Of a stretch of DNA of 64,000 bases, positions 54,120-63,693 are shown in pieces (within the stretch, counting starts at the first letter, position 1; each line of letters begins with the position of its first letter). This DNA is from Novosphingobium profundi (lineage in GTDB: Bacteria > Pseudomonadota > Alphaproteobacteria > Sphingomonadales > Sphingomonadaceae), in contig NZ_JAIVLF010000004.1 of the NCBI RefSeq assembly GCF_020524485.1, positions 310,001-374,000 of the forward strand, read 5' to 3'. Below the pieces are notes generated by a model, which was not told the origin of the DNA, ran no database searches, and saw nothing but the letters and a program-made list of their open reading frames with translations. The position numbers and the translations under genes are program-made.

Positions 54120-54450
54120 AGGTTTGTCGACCCGAGCTCCTAGCTGTTGGGCGGTTCATCCACTTTTGTACCGTAGCGGCGGCCTCTTCGAGGAGAACGG
54201 GAAGCGCTTCAGTTGCTCCCTCCCAGCGCTCGTCGAATTCGCTTTCATCATCGGTATCGACGGATCGAGCCGATACAGCAACACGACCAGCAAAGGGCGG
54301 GTCTATTGAGATTTGAAAGCACTCAAACGCCCGTAGCCCCGGTATGTAAGCGAACCTCGCGGGCTGATCCGCCCATTCGGTGAAAAGCTTTTTGACCGTG
54401 GCTTGCGCCCAAACGTCGATGACCGGATCAACTTCTGCATAGGCTGTCAT
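54118..54450 (-). CDS. Hypothetical protein
   Basis: 110 aa from ATG 54450 (MTAYAEVDPVIDVWAQATVK). Mixed alpha/beta pattern with RFAYIPGLRAFECFQISIDP and an acidic DTDDESEFDERWEG segment, then a helical C-terminus. No family recognised. It is divergent from another small unknown gene at 54554; the pair may be one functional unit. Confidence 0.5.
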   Translation of the reverse strand: MTAYAEVDPVIDVWAQATVKKLFTEWADQPARFAYIPGLRAFECFQISIDPPFAGRVAVSARSVDTDDESEFDERWEGATEALPVLLEEAAATVQKWMNRPTARSSGRQT

Positions 54451-54553
54451 CGCCCGAGTTTGCTCTGTTGGCCGAATATCCACAAGGGGGCGTGTGTGAC
54501 TGGCCGGCTGCGCGCCCATAGCGGATCTCGTTCGTGCGGGTTATGTGTTCGCC

Positions 54554-54859
54554 ATGCCGCCCGCCAATCCACCGACACCGCCGCAGAAGCCCTGCAAACT
54601 CACGCCCGAGCAGGCATCTTTCATCCGAGAAGCTGCACAACGCATTTTTGGTGCCGATGTAGTCGTTCGAAATTTTGGCACCGATCCCGACGCTCTTCGC
54701 ATCCATGTCGAAACCAGCCATGAAGGTGGGGCGGTTGCCGACTTTCTCGGCACTCTTCTCACTCGTATAGATCACATACCGACCGTGTGGCGCACAAAAC
54801 GCGGAGCCAAAGTTCAGGGCCCAGCCAAGATTGCCTATCGACAGGGTGAAGTGCTTTAG
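54554..54859 (+). CDS. Hypothetical protein
   Basis: 101 aa starting MPPANPPTPPQKPCKLTPEQ. A helix (ASFIREAAQRIFGADVVV) is followed by strands and a second helix (GGAVADFLGTLLTRID), and it ends with a basic tail. The arrangement suggests a small alpha/beta fold, but no function can be read. An in-frame ATG at 54545 would add three residues. Confidence 0.55.
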   Translation: MPPANPPTPPQKPCKLTPEQASFIREAAQRIFGADVVVRNFGTDPDALRIHVETSHEGGAVADFLGTLLTRIDHIPTVWRTKRGAKVQGPAKIAYRQGEVL

Positions 54860-54996
54860 GCAGTCCTCCCGGCGACTGCGCGCCCTAGTCAGTCGCTCCG
54901 AGGTCGCTTGGATGCGCTTGCAAGCGGCCAGTCCTCTTTTCGATTTCGATCCTGCTGTACGGCGGTTGACCGCCGGGGGAGCAGGTGGCCACAGGC

Positions 54997-56418
54997 CTAG
55001 CGTAGATCGTAGAAAGCCAGACGGTTCGTTACACCAATCCACATCTGGCGGCCGCCGCGCGTAAAACCGAAGCTTTGCGGATAGCAACCGCTGCAGGCGA
55101 GTGAGAAGCGTTGAAGGATGCGCCCGTCTTCCATCGATAGAAGCGCAAGGATCTGACGCTTGTCGACACTGGGGAGCGGGATGAGCGCATGCCGACCGTC
55201 AGGGCTGACTGTCGGGCCGCGCGATGCGGTCCAGTGCTCATCGGCTCGGGCCTTCAAACTCCACACCTTTTGCCCATCCTTCCCGTCGATGAGCGCGGCC
55301 AGGATTGCTTCGACCGGCTTTGGCTTTGGCCGAACCGGGCAGTTCGCGTAGCATTCTGCGACGATGTCTGCCCCCGCCGGCTGAAGGGGGCGCCAAGCCA
55401 GGATATGCGATCCGTCGGGGGTCAATACGGCGTGCGCGAAGCGATCCTTGCTAAACGGGGTAAGGGGGACTGGTTTTTGACCCTGCGTCCACAGGAGCCA
55501 GGCTGCCGGAAGATAGTGCCGGGGAGCCGGGCCGCTGCTTGGAGCAGGCCCGCGTGAAGGGGCCAGAACCCGCTGGAATTGCAGCAGGGCGTGAAGGCGC
55601 CCGTCCGGCGATTGAACAGCCGAGATGTCAAAAGAGCTGAACCCGTTGTAAGCCTCGGCGCGAAGTTTGAGCGCCTCGGCATCTTTGGCATCAAGGGTAT
55701 CGAGTATTTGCCCGTGCTCCACGTCAATCATAGCCAGAGTGGGGGACGGATCAGTGTGCTCAGGCCGGTAACGATGTCCACGCGTGCCGAATTGCGCGAT
55801 CGCCCGCCCGTCAGCGCCGCCCCAGGCGAGCGCGTCCAACGGCCCCGCGGCGTGTTTGGGCGGAGCAAAGCGCCGTACGTCCCCGTCGCGGCTTATAAGG
55901 ATGGGCATGAGGCCACTCGACGCAAAACCACTCGGCTGCATGACCTTCTGCTCGACCGACCAGAGGCCCGCTCCGTCGAGCGCCCAGGCAAGCGCATCTT
56001 GACGATCGCCCCGCCTCCCCGTGCCGAAATCTCGAAACGTCACGCGATTTGGCTTTCGAAACCCGGGGCCAGCGTCAAATGTGACAACGTCGAGCGGACT
56101 GGTCTGCCCCTGCCCCCAGAAGGCGATGGACTGGCCGTCATGCGATACGACTGGAGGACGTCGGTAATCCTGACCTTGCGGCAGATCCAGACAGTGGACC
56201 ACGGCCAAGCGGGCGGGGCCGGGGCCAAGCGGCTCCATGTCAGCTCGACCTGGCTTGTTGGGACACGGCACAGCTTTAGGCGCACGGCTCTCGTTTGCTC
56301 CGCGCGTCATGACGGTTGCAGGGCGCGGGCTGTGAGAGGCGACGGCTGACGCAGGTGCTAGGTGAGCACTGAGCAGCGCCCAGCTCACAGCGAGATAAAA
56401 GGTGGCGGAAGAACGCAT
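54997..56418 (-). CDS. Secreted propeller-like protein of unknown function
   Basis: 473 aa with an N-terminal signal peptide (SSATFYLAVSWALLSAHLAP ending ASAVASH). PD40/WD-like repeats can be read: PPVVSHDGQSIAFWGQG, QDALAWALDGAGLWSV, AVLTPDGSHILAWRPL, PTVSPDGRHALIPLP and SFGFTRGGRQMWIGV. Four cysteines near CYANCP and ACSGCYPQ may form disulfides. There is no protease or other catalytic domain. ATG 56418 is chosen because the longer frame adds an unlikely second hydrophobic segment. Confidence 0.65.
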   Translation of the reverse strand: MRSSATFYLAVSWALLSAHLAPASAVASHSPRPATVMTRGANESRAPKAVPCPNKPGRADMEPLGPGPARLAVVHCLDLPQGQDYRRPPVVSHDGQSIAFWGQGQTSPLDVVTFDAGPGFRKPNRVTFRDFGTGRRGDRQDALAWALDGAGLWSVEQKVMQPSGFASSGLMPILISRDGDVRRFAPPKHAAGPLDALAWGGADGRAIAQFGTRGHRYRPEHTDPSPTLAMIDVEHGQILDTLDAKDAEALKLRAEAYNGFSSFDISAVQSPDGRLHALLQFQRVLAPSRGPAPSSGPAPRHYLPAAWLLWTQGQKPVPLTPFSKDRFAHAVLTPDGSHILAWRPLQPAGADIVAECYANCPVRPKPKPVEAILAALIDGKDGQKVWSLKARADEHWTASRGPTVSPDGRHALIPLPSVDKRQILALLSMEDGRILQRFSLACSGCYPQSFGFTRGGRQMWIGVTNRLAFYDLR

Positions 56419-56883
56419 GGCGCGCCCAACATGACACAGGAAAATATAAATGAATACTACCAGTTGAGAACGCTCTTCCAGAAAGCAGATGAATTGGCGC
56501 GACACCAGCACAGGCATTTTCAGAGCACGCGGGGCGCAATATCAGACCGCGTGTTCAGTTTCTGCTGCCAGGCTCTCCGCAAACCAACGACCGCGCTTCG
56601 CCGTCGTACGAAAGCCCAAGGGTGAGTGCGTCCCGATGTGAGTGGTCAGCCCGAATGCGCCCAAGTTGGTCGTTCAGGGCCGGATTTGGCGCGCCAGGGA
56701 GCAGACCGACCGGTTTCACCTTACGAGGCTATTATTCGCTAAGACGGGGCGGGCGGTTGAAGTCGCAACTTTTCGAATTCATCGAATTCGCTCGGCGAAA
56801 ATATCGGTCTGATCGCAAGACCTGGACGGGCCTAAGAAGGTGCTTCGCGGCGGCCGGTTCTGGCGGCCTCTTGGAGACAAATT
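56419..56883. other. Intergenic region with repeat copy B (56657-56714)
   Basis: About 465 bases without a credible gene. It contains the second copy of the repeat seen at 54061-54119 (GCGCCCAAGTTGGTCGTTCA ... TTGGCGCGCCAG ... GACCGACCGGTT). It also holds the promoters of the secreted propeller and the pirin gene. Confidence 0.4.
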
Positions 56884-57582
<699 letters not shown>

Positions 57583-57602
57583 AAGAAGGTCCCGCCTGGA
57601 GA

Positions 57603-60533
57603 TCACACGGTTCTATACGCAATGTCCGCCGGGACGGCGAGCGTGATTGCCGTTCCGCCCTGTCCGGTATTCGAGATATCCAAGGTTCCGGAGAGCCTTC
57701 GCGTGCGTTCTCGCATTCCAACCAGACCATAGTGACCTTCTCTTGCCCCGGCCTCGAGAACAGAGCGGGACAGGCCCTTACCATCGTCTCGAATGGAAAC
57801 GATGACTTCGTCCGAGCTATAGCGAATACGCAACGCGACATGGCTTGCTTGGGCATGGCGCACCGTATTGCTCAAGGCTTCGCGCATGATGATGATGACT
57901 TCATCGGCCACAGGCGCGCTGATCAGGCGGGCAAGGCCGGTCGTTTCGAGATCCCACGCGATCGTTGACGGGAGGATGTCATCGGCCAGGACGGAGAGAC
58001 GCTCGGTCAATTCCACCGGCAGCAGGTCCTGGCGCATGGAATGGACACGTTCGCGGCTTTCCAGAAGTACGCTGTCCGCCCGGTCCAGCGCGTTCTCCAT
58101 TTCCGCGCGCGCCTTGTCGCCCCGTGGCAGCAGTTCGACGACGGCCTGGAAACGGAGCATCAGGCCCTGGAAGCCTTGAAGCAAGGTATCGTGCAGTTCC
58201 CGGGCGATGCGCTCGCGTTCGGCCAGTTGCACCTCCACACGGCTGCGCGCACGCTCGGTGATGATCGCCAGTCGTCTGCGGTAGAAGAGCCAGATCGCCG
58301 CCATGACGAGGACCGCGCCGAGGATGAGAAACCAGCTTGACTGGTAAAACGCAGGTGCGACCTCGAAGCTAAGCCGTGCCCCTTCGCTATTCCACACGCC
58401 TGCATTGTTGGCCGCGATGACCTGGAATTCATAACGTCCGGGAGCGAGGTTCGTGAACAGCGCCTGCCGCCCCGTTCCCGCATCGTACCAGGTCCCATCG
58501 CCCCCGGTGAGACGATACCGGAACTGGTTTGTCGCCGCGTCCGTCAGGCTGAGTGCCGTATACCGGACCTCGACCCTGCCGATGTTGGGAGGCAAGCGCA
58601 CCGGTTCCTTCCCCGAAAGCGGATAGCCGCGGCCTTCGGCGTTCAACGACAGGATCGATACGGGCGGCACGGTGCGATTGCGGACAAGGCGCGAGGGTTC
58701 GACCCAACCGATCCCCCTGTCGGTCACGAACCAGAGCGTTCCACTTGCGTCGCGGGCAATGTCGTTCGATTCAAAGACGTTGGAACGGGCCCGATAATCG
58801 CTTTCCTGGCCAATGTTCTGGAAGGCGACTGGGGTGCCGGGCTTGCGGAAGGCCTTGGCGAGCGCCTCGTCCTTCACGCGCCCGACCCCCGTGGCACCGA
58901 TCATCCAGGTCCATCCATCGCCCGTCTGAAGCACACCGGTCAGTCCGGCGAGAAAGGGGTACATTCGTTCGGACAGTTGCGTCATCGTGCCGTTCGCGAG
59001 GAGAGCGAGGCCCTTTTGTCCGCCGATAAGCAGTCCCTCCCGAGCCGGTGTCAGTGTGGTGATCGTGCCGATCGTGAACGCCTTGCCCGGCACCCGAATT
59101 CGTGTGCCACGTGCATCGCGTTCGAGCAGTCCGGTGCGACTGCGCGCAGCCAACAGCCCTCCTCCAGGATCGGCCCTCAAGAGGGTTATGGTCCCGCCCG
59201 GAGGCCCGGCTTCGATCAACCTGTTCTCACCAACCCGGTACAGCCGGTCCATGCCCGTCCAGAAGGTACCGTTCTTGTCCTGGGCGCAGCTGACTGACAG
59301 TGGCCCAGCAATTTTGCGAACCTGCCTGACCGTCCCATCCGGTTCGAGTTCGAGCATGGTCGCACCTTCGAGGCTGATTGCCAGCATACGCTCCGGACTG
59401 CCGCACAAGACCCCGATATCCCGCTGGGCAAACACCAGATGCGGCACGCCATCACGATGGCTGATACGATAGACACCATCCATTCCGGCGAAAAAGACAA
59501 ACGGTGACCGCGGGTCGCTGACGAACCCGGTCACGGGTTGGGGCGTCCCCGTGGCGGCCATCATCGTTGCCGGTGCGAAGCGGTCCAGCCCGGTGGCCGT
59601 TCCGACCCAGACATTTCCTTCATGATCCTCAAGGACTGACAAAGAAAGCTTCGCGGTCATGGCATTGGGCGTTTCGCCGGTTAGTTGGCCATTCCGGTTC
59701 CGATAGCGGACCAGGCCGTTGTCCTGCCCTGTGATCCAGATGCTGCCGTCATGGTCTATCAGCATATGCCGCGTCACATACGGCGTACCGACATGGCCCA
59801 CCTTTGCCTGGGGGCCTTTGCCGTCCATCCGGCGCAGCCCCCCGTCATCGGCAAGCCAGATTGTTCCATGGCGATCCTGCGCCATCGCGGCAAAGCTTTC
59901 GATCTGACCAGTACTGCGCAGCAGGCGCGATCCGCCCCGCTCAACGCGGAGTAGCGACGGTGGCAACGCGGCGTAGATCGCACCGTCGCGGGTCGCCAGG
60001 ATCGGACCCATGAGGCCGTCGACCAGGCCTCGGCTGCTGTTAAAGCGCGTCCAGCGACCCGCCTTGCTACGCGCGAGTTGCATGGCCCCGCGCACTTCGC
60101 TGGCCACCCAGATCGATCCGTCACGGGCTTGCACGATCGCGGCCACCCCGCCTTCGGGCGGCCAGGGATTGGCGTCACGCAGGTGACCCTCGTGATAGAT
60201 GCCGATGCCCCCGAAGTCATAGCCGACCCAGATCTCGCCATTGCCCGCGGCCAGCAAGGCAGTGACCTGGAGTGAGCGCCCTCGATCCTCCCGATCGGGC
60301 CTGATCTGCTCGAAACGGACGCCATCGAAGCGATAGAGACCCGTCGACGTCCCCAGCCAAAGGAAACCATCCGGTCCTTGCGCCAGGGCGCGGATATTAC
60401 CCGGCGCGCCGTCCCGCAAGGTCCACCCGGTATGATGAAGCTGGTCCACGTTACGATCGGGATCAAGAGTCCAGCCCGGCGATGCGATAGACAGCAGGAG
60501 AAGTCCCAGAAGGAATCTCCGGCCAACGGACAC
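57603..60533 (-). CDS. Reg_prop/Y_Y_Y sensor histidine kinase (HisKA_3, NarX-type)
   Basis: Large membrane sensor. From a GTG at 60533 it would have 976 aa with a signal sequence (FLLGLLLLSIASPGW); the true start is uncertain and may lie upstream. The periplasmic part has about a dozen two-component-regulator propeller repeats (GFLWLGTSTGLYRFDG, GEIWVGYDFGGIGIY, GNVWVGTATGLDRF), then a Y_Y_Y domain ending LAPGRYEFQVIAANNAG, and one membrane helix (WFLILGAVLVMAAIWLFY). The cytosolic HisKA_3 has phospho-His in ARELHDTLLQGFQ. The ATPase has EALSNTVRHA, DDGKG and GLVGMRER. No receiver is fused. Confidence 0.88.
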   Translation of the reverse strand: MSVGRRFLLGLLLLSIASPGWTLDPDRNVDQLHHTGWTLRDGAPGNIRALAQGPDGFLWLGTSTGLYRFDGVRFEQIRPDREDRGRSLQVTALLAAGNGEIWVGYDFGGIGIYHEGHLRDANPWPPEGGVAAIVQARDGSIWVASEVRGAMQLARSKAGRWTRFNSSRGLVDGLMGPILATRDGAIYAALPPSLLRVERGGSRLLRSTGQIESFAAMAQDRHGTIWLADDGGLRRMDGKGPQAKVGHVGTPYVTRHMLIDHDGSIWITGQDNGLVRYRNRNGQLTGETPNAMTAKLSLSVLEDHEGNVWVGTATGLDRFAPATMMAATGTPQPVTGFVSDPRSPFVFFAGMDGVYRISHRDGVPHLVFAQRDIGVLCGSPERMLAISLEGATMLELEPDGTVRQVRKIAGPLSVSCAQDKNGTFWTGMDRLYRVGENRLIEAGPPGGTITLLRADPGGGLLAARSRTGLLERDARGTRIRVPGKAFTIGTITTLTPAREGLLIGGQKGLALLANGTMTQLSERMYPFLAGLTGVLQTGDGWTWMIGATGVGRVKDEALAKAFRKPGTPVAFQNIGQESDYRARSNVFESNDIARDASGTLWFVTDRGIGWVEPSRLVRNRTVPPVSILSLNAEGRGYPLSGKEPVRLPPNIGRVEVRYTALSLTDAATNQFRYRLTGGDGTWYDAGTGRQALFTNLAPGRYEFQVIAANNAGVWNSEGARLSFEVAPAFYQSSWFLILGAVLVMAAIWLFYRRRLAIITERARSRVEVQLAERERIARELHDTLLQGFQGLMLRFQAVVELLPRGDKARAEMENALDRADSVLLESRERVHSMRQDLLPVELTERLSVLADDILPSTIAWDLETTGLARLISAPVADEVIIIMREALSNTVRHAQASHVALRIRYSSDEVIVSIRDDGKGLSRSVLEAGAREGHYGLVGMRERTRRLSGTLDISNTGQGGTAITLAVPADIAYRTV

Positions 60534-60708
60534 TAGGGAGAGGTTTGAAGAGGACACCGGTGCCAAGTCTCGAATTAGCCGTGCCCGGCAAGTGGACCAA
60601 CCTGTGTCTATCGGGGCGAGCGGGGCGTTTCGCAAGCCTCTTTGGAGGGCACGTCCCGCCCCCCTATCGGGGCTTAACCCAATTGCTGCAGAGCAATATC
60701 GTGCCACC

Positions 60709-61404
60709 ATGTTTCAATCGCTGCGCCCCCGTCTCGCCTCAATGGCGCACGAACGTTCCCATCCGGAGCCGGGGACGCTTGCGTTGCCGTCGCCCGCTTC
60801 GTCGAGAGCTGCCGGTTGGGACGCAACGCTGCAAGCCGATGGGCCGAGCGGCATAGCCGAAACGTCGCGGATGCTGGCCTTGCTCGTTGAAGCGCAACAG
60901 GCCTTGCACGACGATCCTCAAATCGCCTGGGAGTATATCGAGCAGGTCGGATCCTTGATCCGCCTCGCATGCGACAGGACTGCCGACGGACCGCAGTTGA
61001 TCTGCGCATCGCCCGCGCACCAGCCCCCGCCAAGCGGAGGACTGGCCGCCTGGCAGGCGCGCAAAGTCGTCCAGCATATCGACATGAACCTTGCGACGAA
61101 TATCAAGGCAGAAGACCTCGCCGGCCAAGCCAACCTCAGCACCGGGCACTTCTTCCGTGCATTCAAGACGACGATTGGCGAGACGCCTCACAGCTACATC
61201 ATGCGCCAGAGGGTACGGCGCGCACAGCGCCTGATGCTGGAGACGAACGACACCCTTTCGCAGATCGCCAGCGCGTGCGGTCTCGCCGACCAGGCCCATC
61301 TGACGCGGCTGTTCAAGCGCATGGTCGGCACTACGCCGCTAGTATGGCGGCGATGCTGGCAAACTGAGCACACGCGCGCCCAAGCGGTCGGAGCGCCGGC
61401 ATGA
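60709..61404 (+). CDS. AraC-family transcriptional regulator
   Basis: 231 aa from ATG 60709 (or 220 from ATG 60742). Only the C-terminal 100 residues are recognisable: the double HTH with LAGQANLSTGHFFRAFKTTI, GETPHSYIMRQRVRRAQRLM, LSQIASACGLADQAHLTRLF and KRMVGTTPLVWRR. The N-terminus is short and lacks a clear sensor domain. It is divergent from the sensor kinase gene and 4-bp coupled to the TMEM175-like gene, so these are likely co-expressed. Confidence 0.85.
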   Translation: MFQSLRPRLASMAHERSHPEPGTLALPSPASSRAAGWDATLQADGPSGIAETSRMLALLVEAQQALHDDPQIAWEYIEQVGSLIRLACDRTADGPQLICASPAHQPPPSGGLAAWQARKVVQHIDMNLATNIKAEDLAGQANLSTGHFFRAFKTTIGETPHSYIMRQRVRRAQRLMLETNDTLSQIASACGLADQAHLTRLFKRMVGTTPLVWRRCWQTEHTRAQAVGAPA

Positions 61405-61976
61405 ACGCGCGCAGGCTGGAATCGTTGACAGATGGCGTGATCGCGATCGTGATCACCATCATGGTGCTCGAATTGCACGTTCCCGGTGGGGGCTCGCTGA
61501 CGGATCTTGCCCAGGCACTGCCACTACTCGTTGCCTATAGCCTGAGCTTCATCAACGTCGGGCTTTATTGGAACAACCATCACCATCTCTTCCAGCTTGC
61601 TCCGCGCATTGATGGCAAGGTGCTTTGGGCGAACCATTTTCTCCTGTTCTGGCTGAGCCTCGTGCCGTTCGTGATCCGCTGGCTCGATGCAAGTTCCTAC
61701 TCGGTCGGCGCAACGGCTGCCTACGGAATTGTGCTGGGCGGAGCGGCGATCGGCTTCTTCCTGCTCGAAAGGGCAATAATCGCGTGTAACGGTGTCCAGT
61801 CGATACTCGCACAGGCCATCGGCATGGATGCGAAAGGCTGGGGAACGCTTGCCATCTATGCCATCGCGGTGCCGCTGAGCTTCGTGAGCCGCTGGATCGC
61901 GCTATCGCTTTATATCCTTGTCATCGCGCTGTGGCTGGTGCCGGACCGCCGGCTTGCGCGCTCTATACAGGGCTGA
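61401..61976 (+). CDS. TMEM175-family potassium-channel-like membrane protein
   Basis: 191 aa, six membrane helices. The TMEM175 motif R-x3-[FL]-S/T-D appears as RLESLTDGVIAIVITIMVLE in helix 1. LYWNNHHHLFQL and LLFWLSLVPFVIRWL are also characteristic. One DUF1211 repeat, as in bacterial members that assemble as tetramers and conduct K+. Translational coupling to the AraC regulator (ATGA) is notable. Confidence 0.85.
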   Translation: MNARRLESLTDGVIAIVITIMVLELHVPGGGSLTDLAQALPLLVAYSLSFINVGLYWNNHHHLFQLAPRIDGKVLWANHFLLFWLSLVPFVIRWLDASSYSVGATAAYGIVLGGAAIGFFLLERAIIACNGVQSILAQAIGMDAKGWGTLAIYAIAVPLSFVSRWIALSLYILVIALWLVPDRRLARSIQG

Positions 61977-62130
61977 CGCCTGAACCGGCATTGCGGCCAC
62001 TATGGCGCAGCCCTGTCCAATTCGTATCAGCCTTATTCGCGACCTCGCAAACTGGCGCAGTTATCCTTGTCCTTGTTGAGGCGCGCAGGCCACCCTGGTC
62101 AATGCAGCGCTTCGGCGAGGGAAAGAGCGC

Positions 62131-62715
62131 ATGGACAACAGTGGATCGGGTGAGATTGGGACCTATCGCGCAGTACACTTCACGGCCCGCCCGATCGACG
62201 CACTGCTGACCGACGTCGAGTTGCTGATCGTAGGAATGCCGGCCGCTCCTGATCCTGCGGACGACATTACGGCAAGACTGGATACTGCGCTCCAACGTAC
62301 TCTGGTTCAGTTGCGGGAGGGCGGTCTTTTCCTTGGACAATTTGGCGAGACGCTGGTCCTTGATCGGCTGCCGCCTCCTTTCCTGGCCTGCTCGATTCTC
62401 GCTCTCGGGATGGGCGAACTGGCGAAGCTTGACCCACGCGGCATGGGCATCCTGAGTGAAATGGCAATGCGTTCGGCTTTGAAGCTTGGGCGCTGCGACG
62501 TGGGCTATATGCTCAAGCTGCCCTTATCGGATCAATCCTCCGAGCTCATTACGCGCGTCGCCCGCGAAGTCATGGCAGGGATGCTGCGGGCAATCAATGC
62601 TCATCCCGCGATCATGCGATGCGCCATTCTCGAATGGGTTGTCGATGATCCCAATGCCCATGCTGAAGCCGCAAGAGAGGCCATGCGCCGGGAACTGGCC
62701 GAATGGACGAACTGA
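62131..62715 (+). CDS. Hypothetical protein
   Basis: 194 aa, soluble, mostly helical in the second half (ILSEMAMRSALKLGRCDVGY; ELITRVAREVMAGMLRAINA). Conserved-looking motifs include LFLGQFGETLVLDRLPPP. No family recognised. Between TMEM175 and the NarL-type regulator on the same strand, it may belong to the same regulatory unit. The gap 61977-62130 shows no gene. Confidence 0.55.
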   Translation: MDNSGSGEIGTYRAVHFTARPIDALLTDVELLIVGMPAAPDPADDITARLDTALQRTLVQLREGGLFLGQFGETLVLDRLPPPFLACSILALGMGELAKLDPRGMGILSEMAMRSALKLGRCDVGYMLKLPLSDQSSELITRVAREVMAGMLRAINAHPAIMRCAILEWVVDDPNAHAEAAREAMRRELAEWTN

Positions 62716-62765
62716 GCTTCGGGTCCGCGATGGACTTATCTGCGCGCCACATTTAGGTCGAGCAT

Positions 62766-63428
62766 ATGTCAATCGGTTCTCACTCCAGCCACCTTCGGAC
62801 AAAGCAGTCAGCGCCGATTCGTATACTTCTGGTGGATGACCACGTCCTGCTTCGCGAAGGCGTTCGAGCCGTTCTCGCGACGCAGGAGGACATGGTTGTC
62901 GTAGGTGAAGCCGACGATGGCGCCGGGGCGATCGAGGAGTATGCCCGGGTCCGTCCCGATGTGGTCCTAATGGATCTTCAGATGGCGGAAATCCAGGGGC
63001 TCGAAGCGATCAGCGCGATCCGGGCGAACGATCCGCAAGCCCGTATCATCGTTCTCACGACGTACTCCGGTGATGCGCGTGCGATCAAGGCGTTGCGGGC
63101 GGGAGCGGTAGGCTACCTGCTCAAGGCCACACTTCGCAAGCAACTGCTCGATGCGATCCGTTCGGTTCATCTCGGCGGCAAGCACCTGGATGCCGCCGTT
63201 GCCACCGCAATCGCAACACATGTTCTAGACGAACCTTTGAGCGAGCGTGAAACCGAAGTCTTGACGCTGGCTTCAAGGGGCAAGTCCAATCGCCAGATTG
63301 CAAACGCGCTGACTCTTTCGGAAGAAACGGTCAAGGGGTACATGAAGTCGATCTTCGCGAAGCTCGAGGCTACCGATCGCACGCATGCGGTGACCATTGC
63401 CATCACCCGCGGGCTGATCGAACTCTAG
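62766..63428 (+). CDS. NarL/FixJ-type response regulator
   Basis: 220 aa. The receiver domain has the acidic pair (LLVDDHVLL), phospho-Asp in VVLMDLQMAEIQG (the usual Pro after the Met is Ala), Thr in VLTTYSG and Lys in GYLLKATL. The LuxR-type HTH follows: LSERETEVLTLASRGKSNRQ and LSEETVKGYMKSIFAKLEA. HisKA_3 kinases pair with NarL regulators, so the partner is likely the sensor encoded 2 kb upstream on the opposite strand. Confidence 0.9.
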   Translation: MSIGSHSSHLRTKQSAPIRILLVDDHVLLREGVRAVLATQEDMVVVGEADDGAGAIEEYARVRPDVVLMDLQMAEIQGLEAISAIRANDPQARIIVLTTYSGDARAIKALRAGAVGYLLKATLRKQLLDAIRSVHLGGKHLDAAVATAIATHVLDEPLSERETEVLTLASRGKSNRQIANALTLSEETVKGYMKSIFAKLEATDRTHAVTIAITRGLIEL

Positions 63429-63693
63429 GCGCGGCCTCGGCCCGGGCGGGTTCGCGTCCGGAACGTCACAAAGCCATCACTCCCATGCAAGACGCTGCAC
63501 GTCACAGCGCCTATTTTGCTGCCCGTCGGGAGCAGACGGCTTGGGTGACACCTGCGGCCTGGCGCCTGACTTCGTCAGTCTTTTCTATTTTTTCGAACGC
63601 TGTCGATAATTTTATGCGGATGGATGGAAATATCAGTCCCGCATATCGTGGCGTCACCGGAAGCGAAAAACGCACATCAAGCAAGGAACAGCC
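63429..63693. other. Intergenic stretch, no gene recognised
   Basis: 265 bases. The last part is AT-richer (63580-63640), fitting a promoter for the isochorismatase-family gene; GGAAC lies just upstream of its ATG. No specific operator was identified. Confidence 0.35.
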
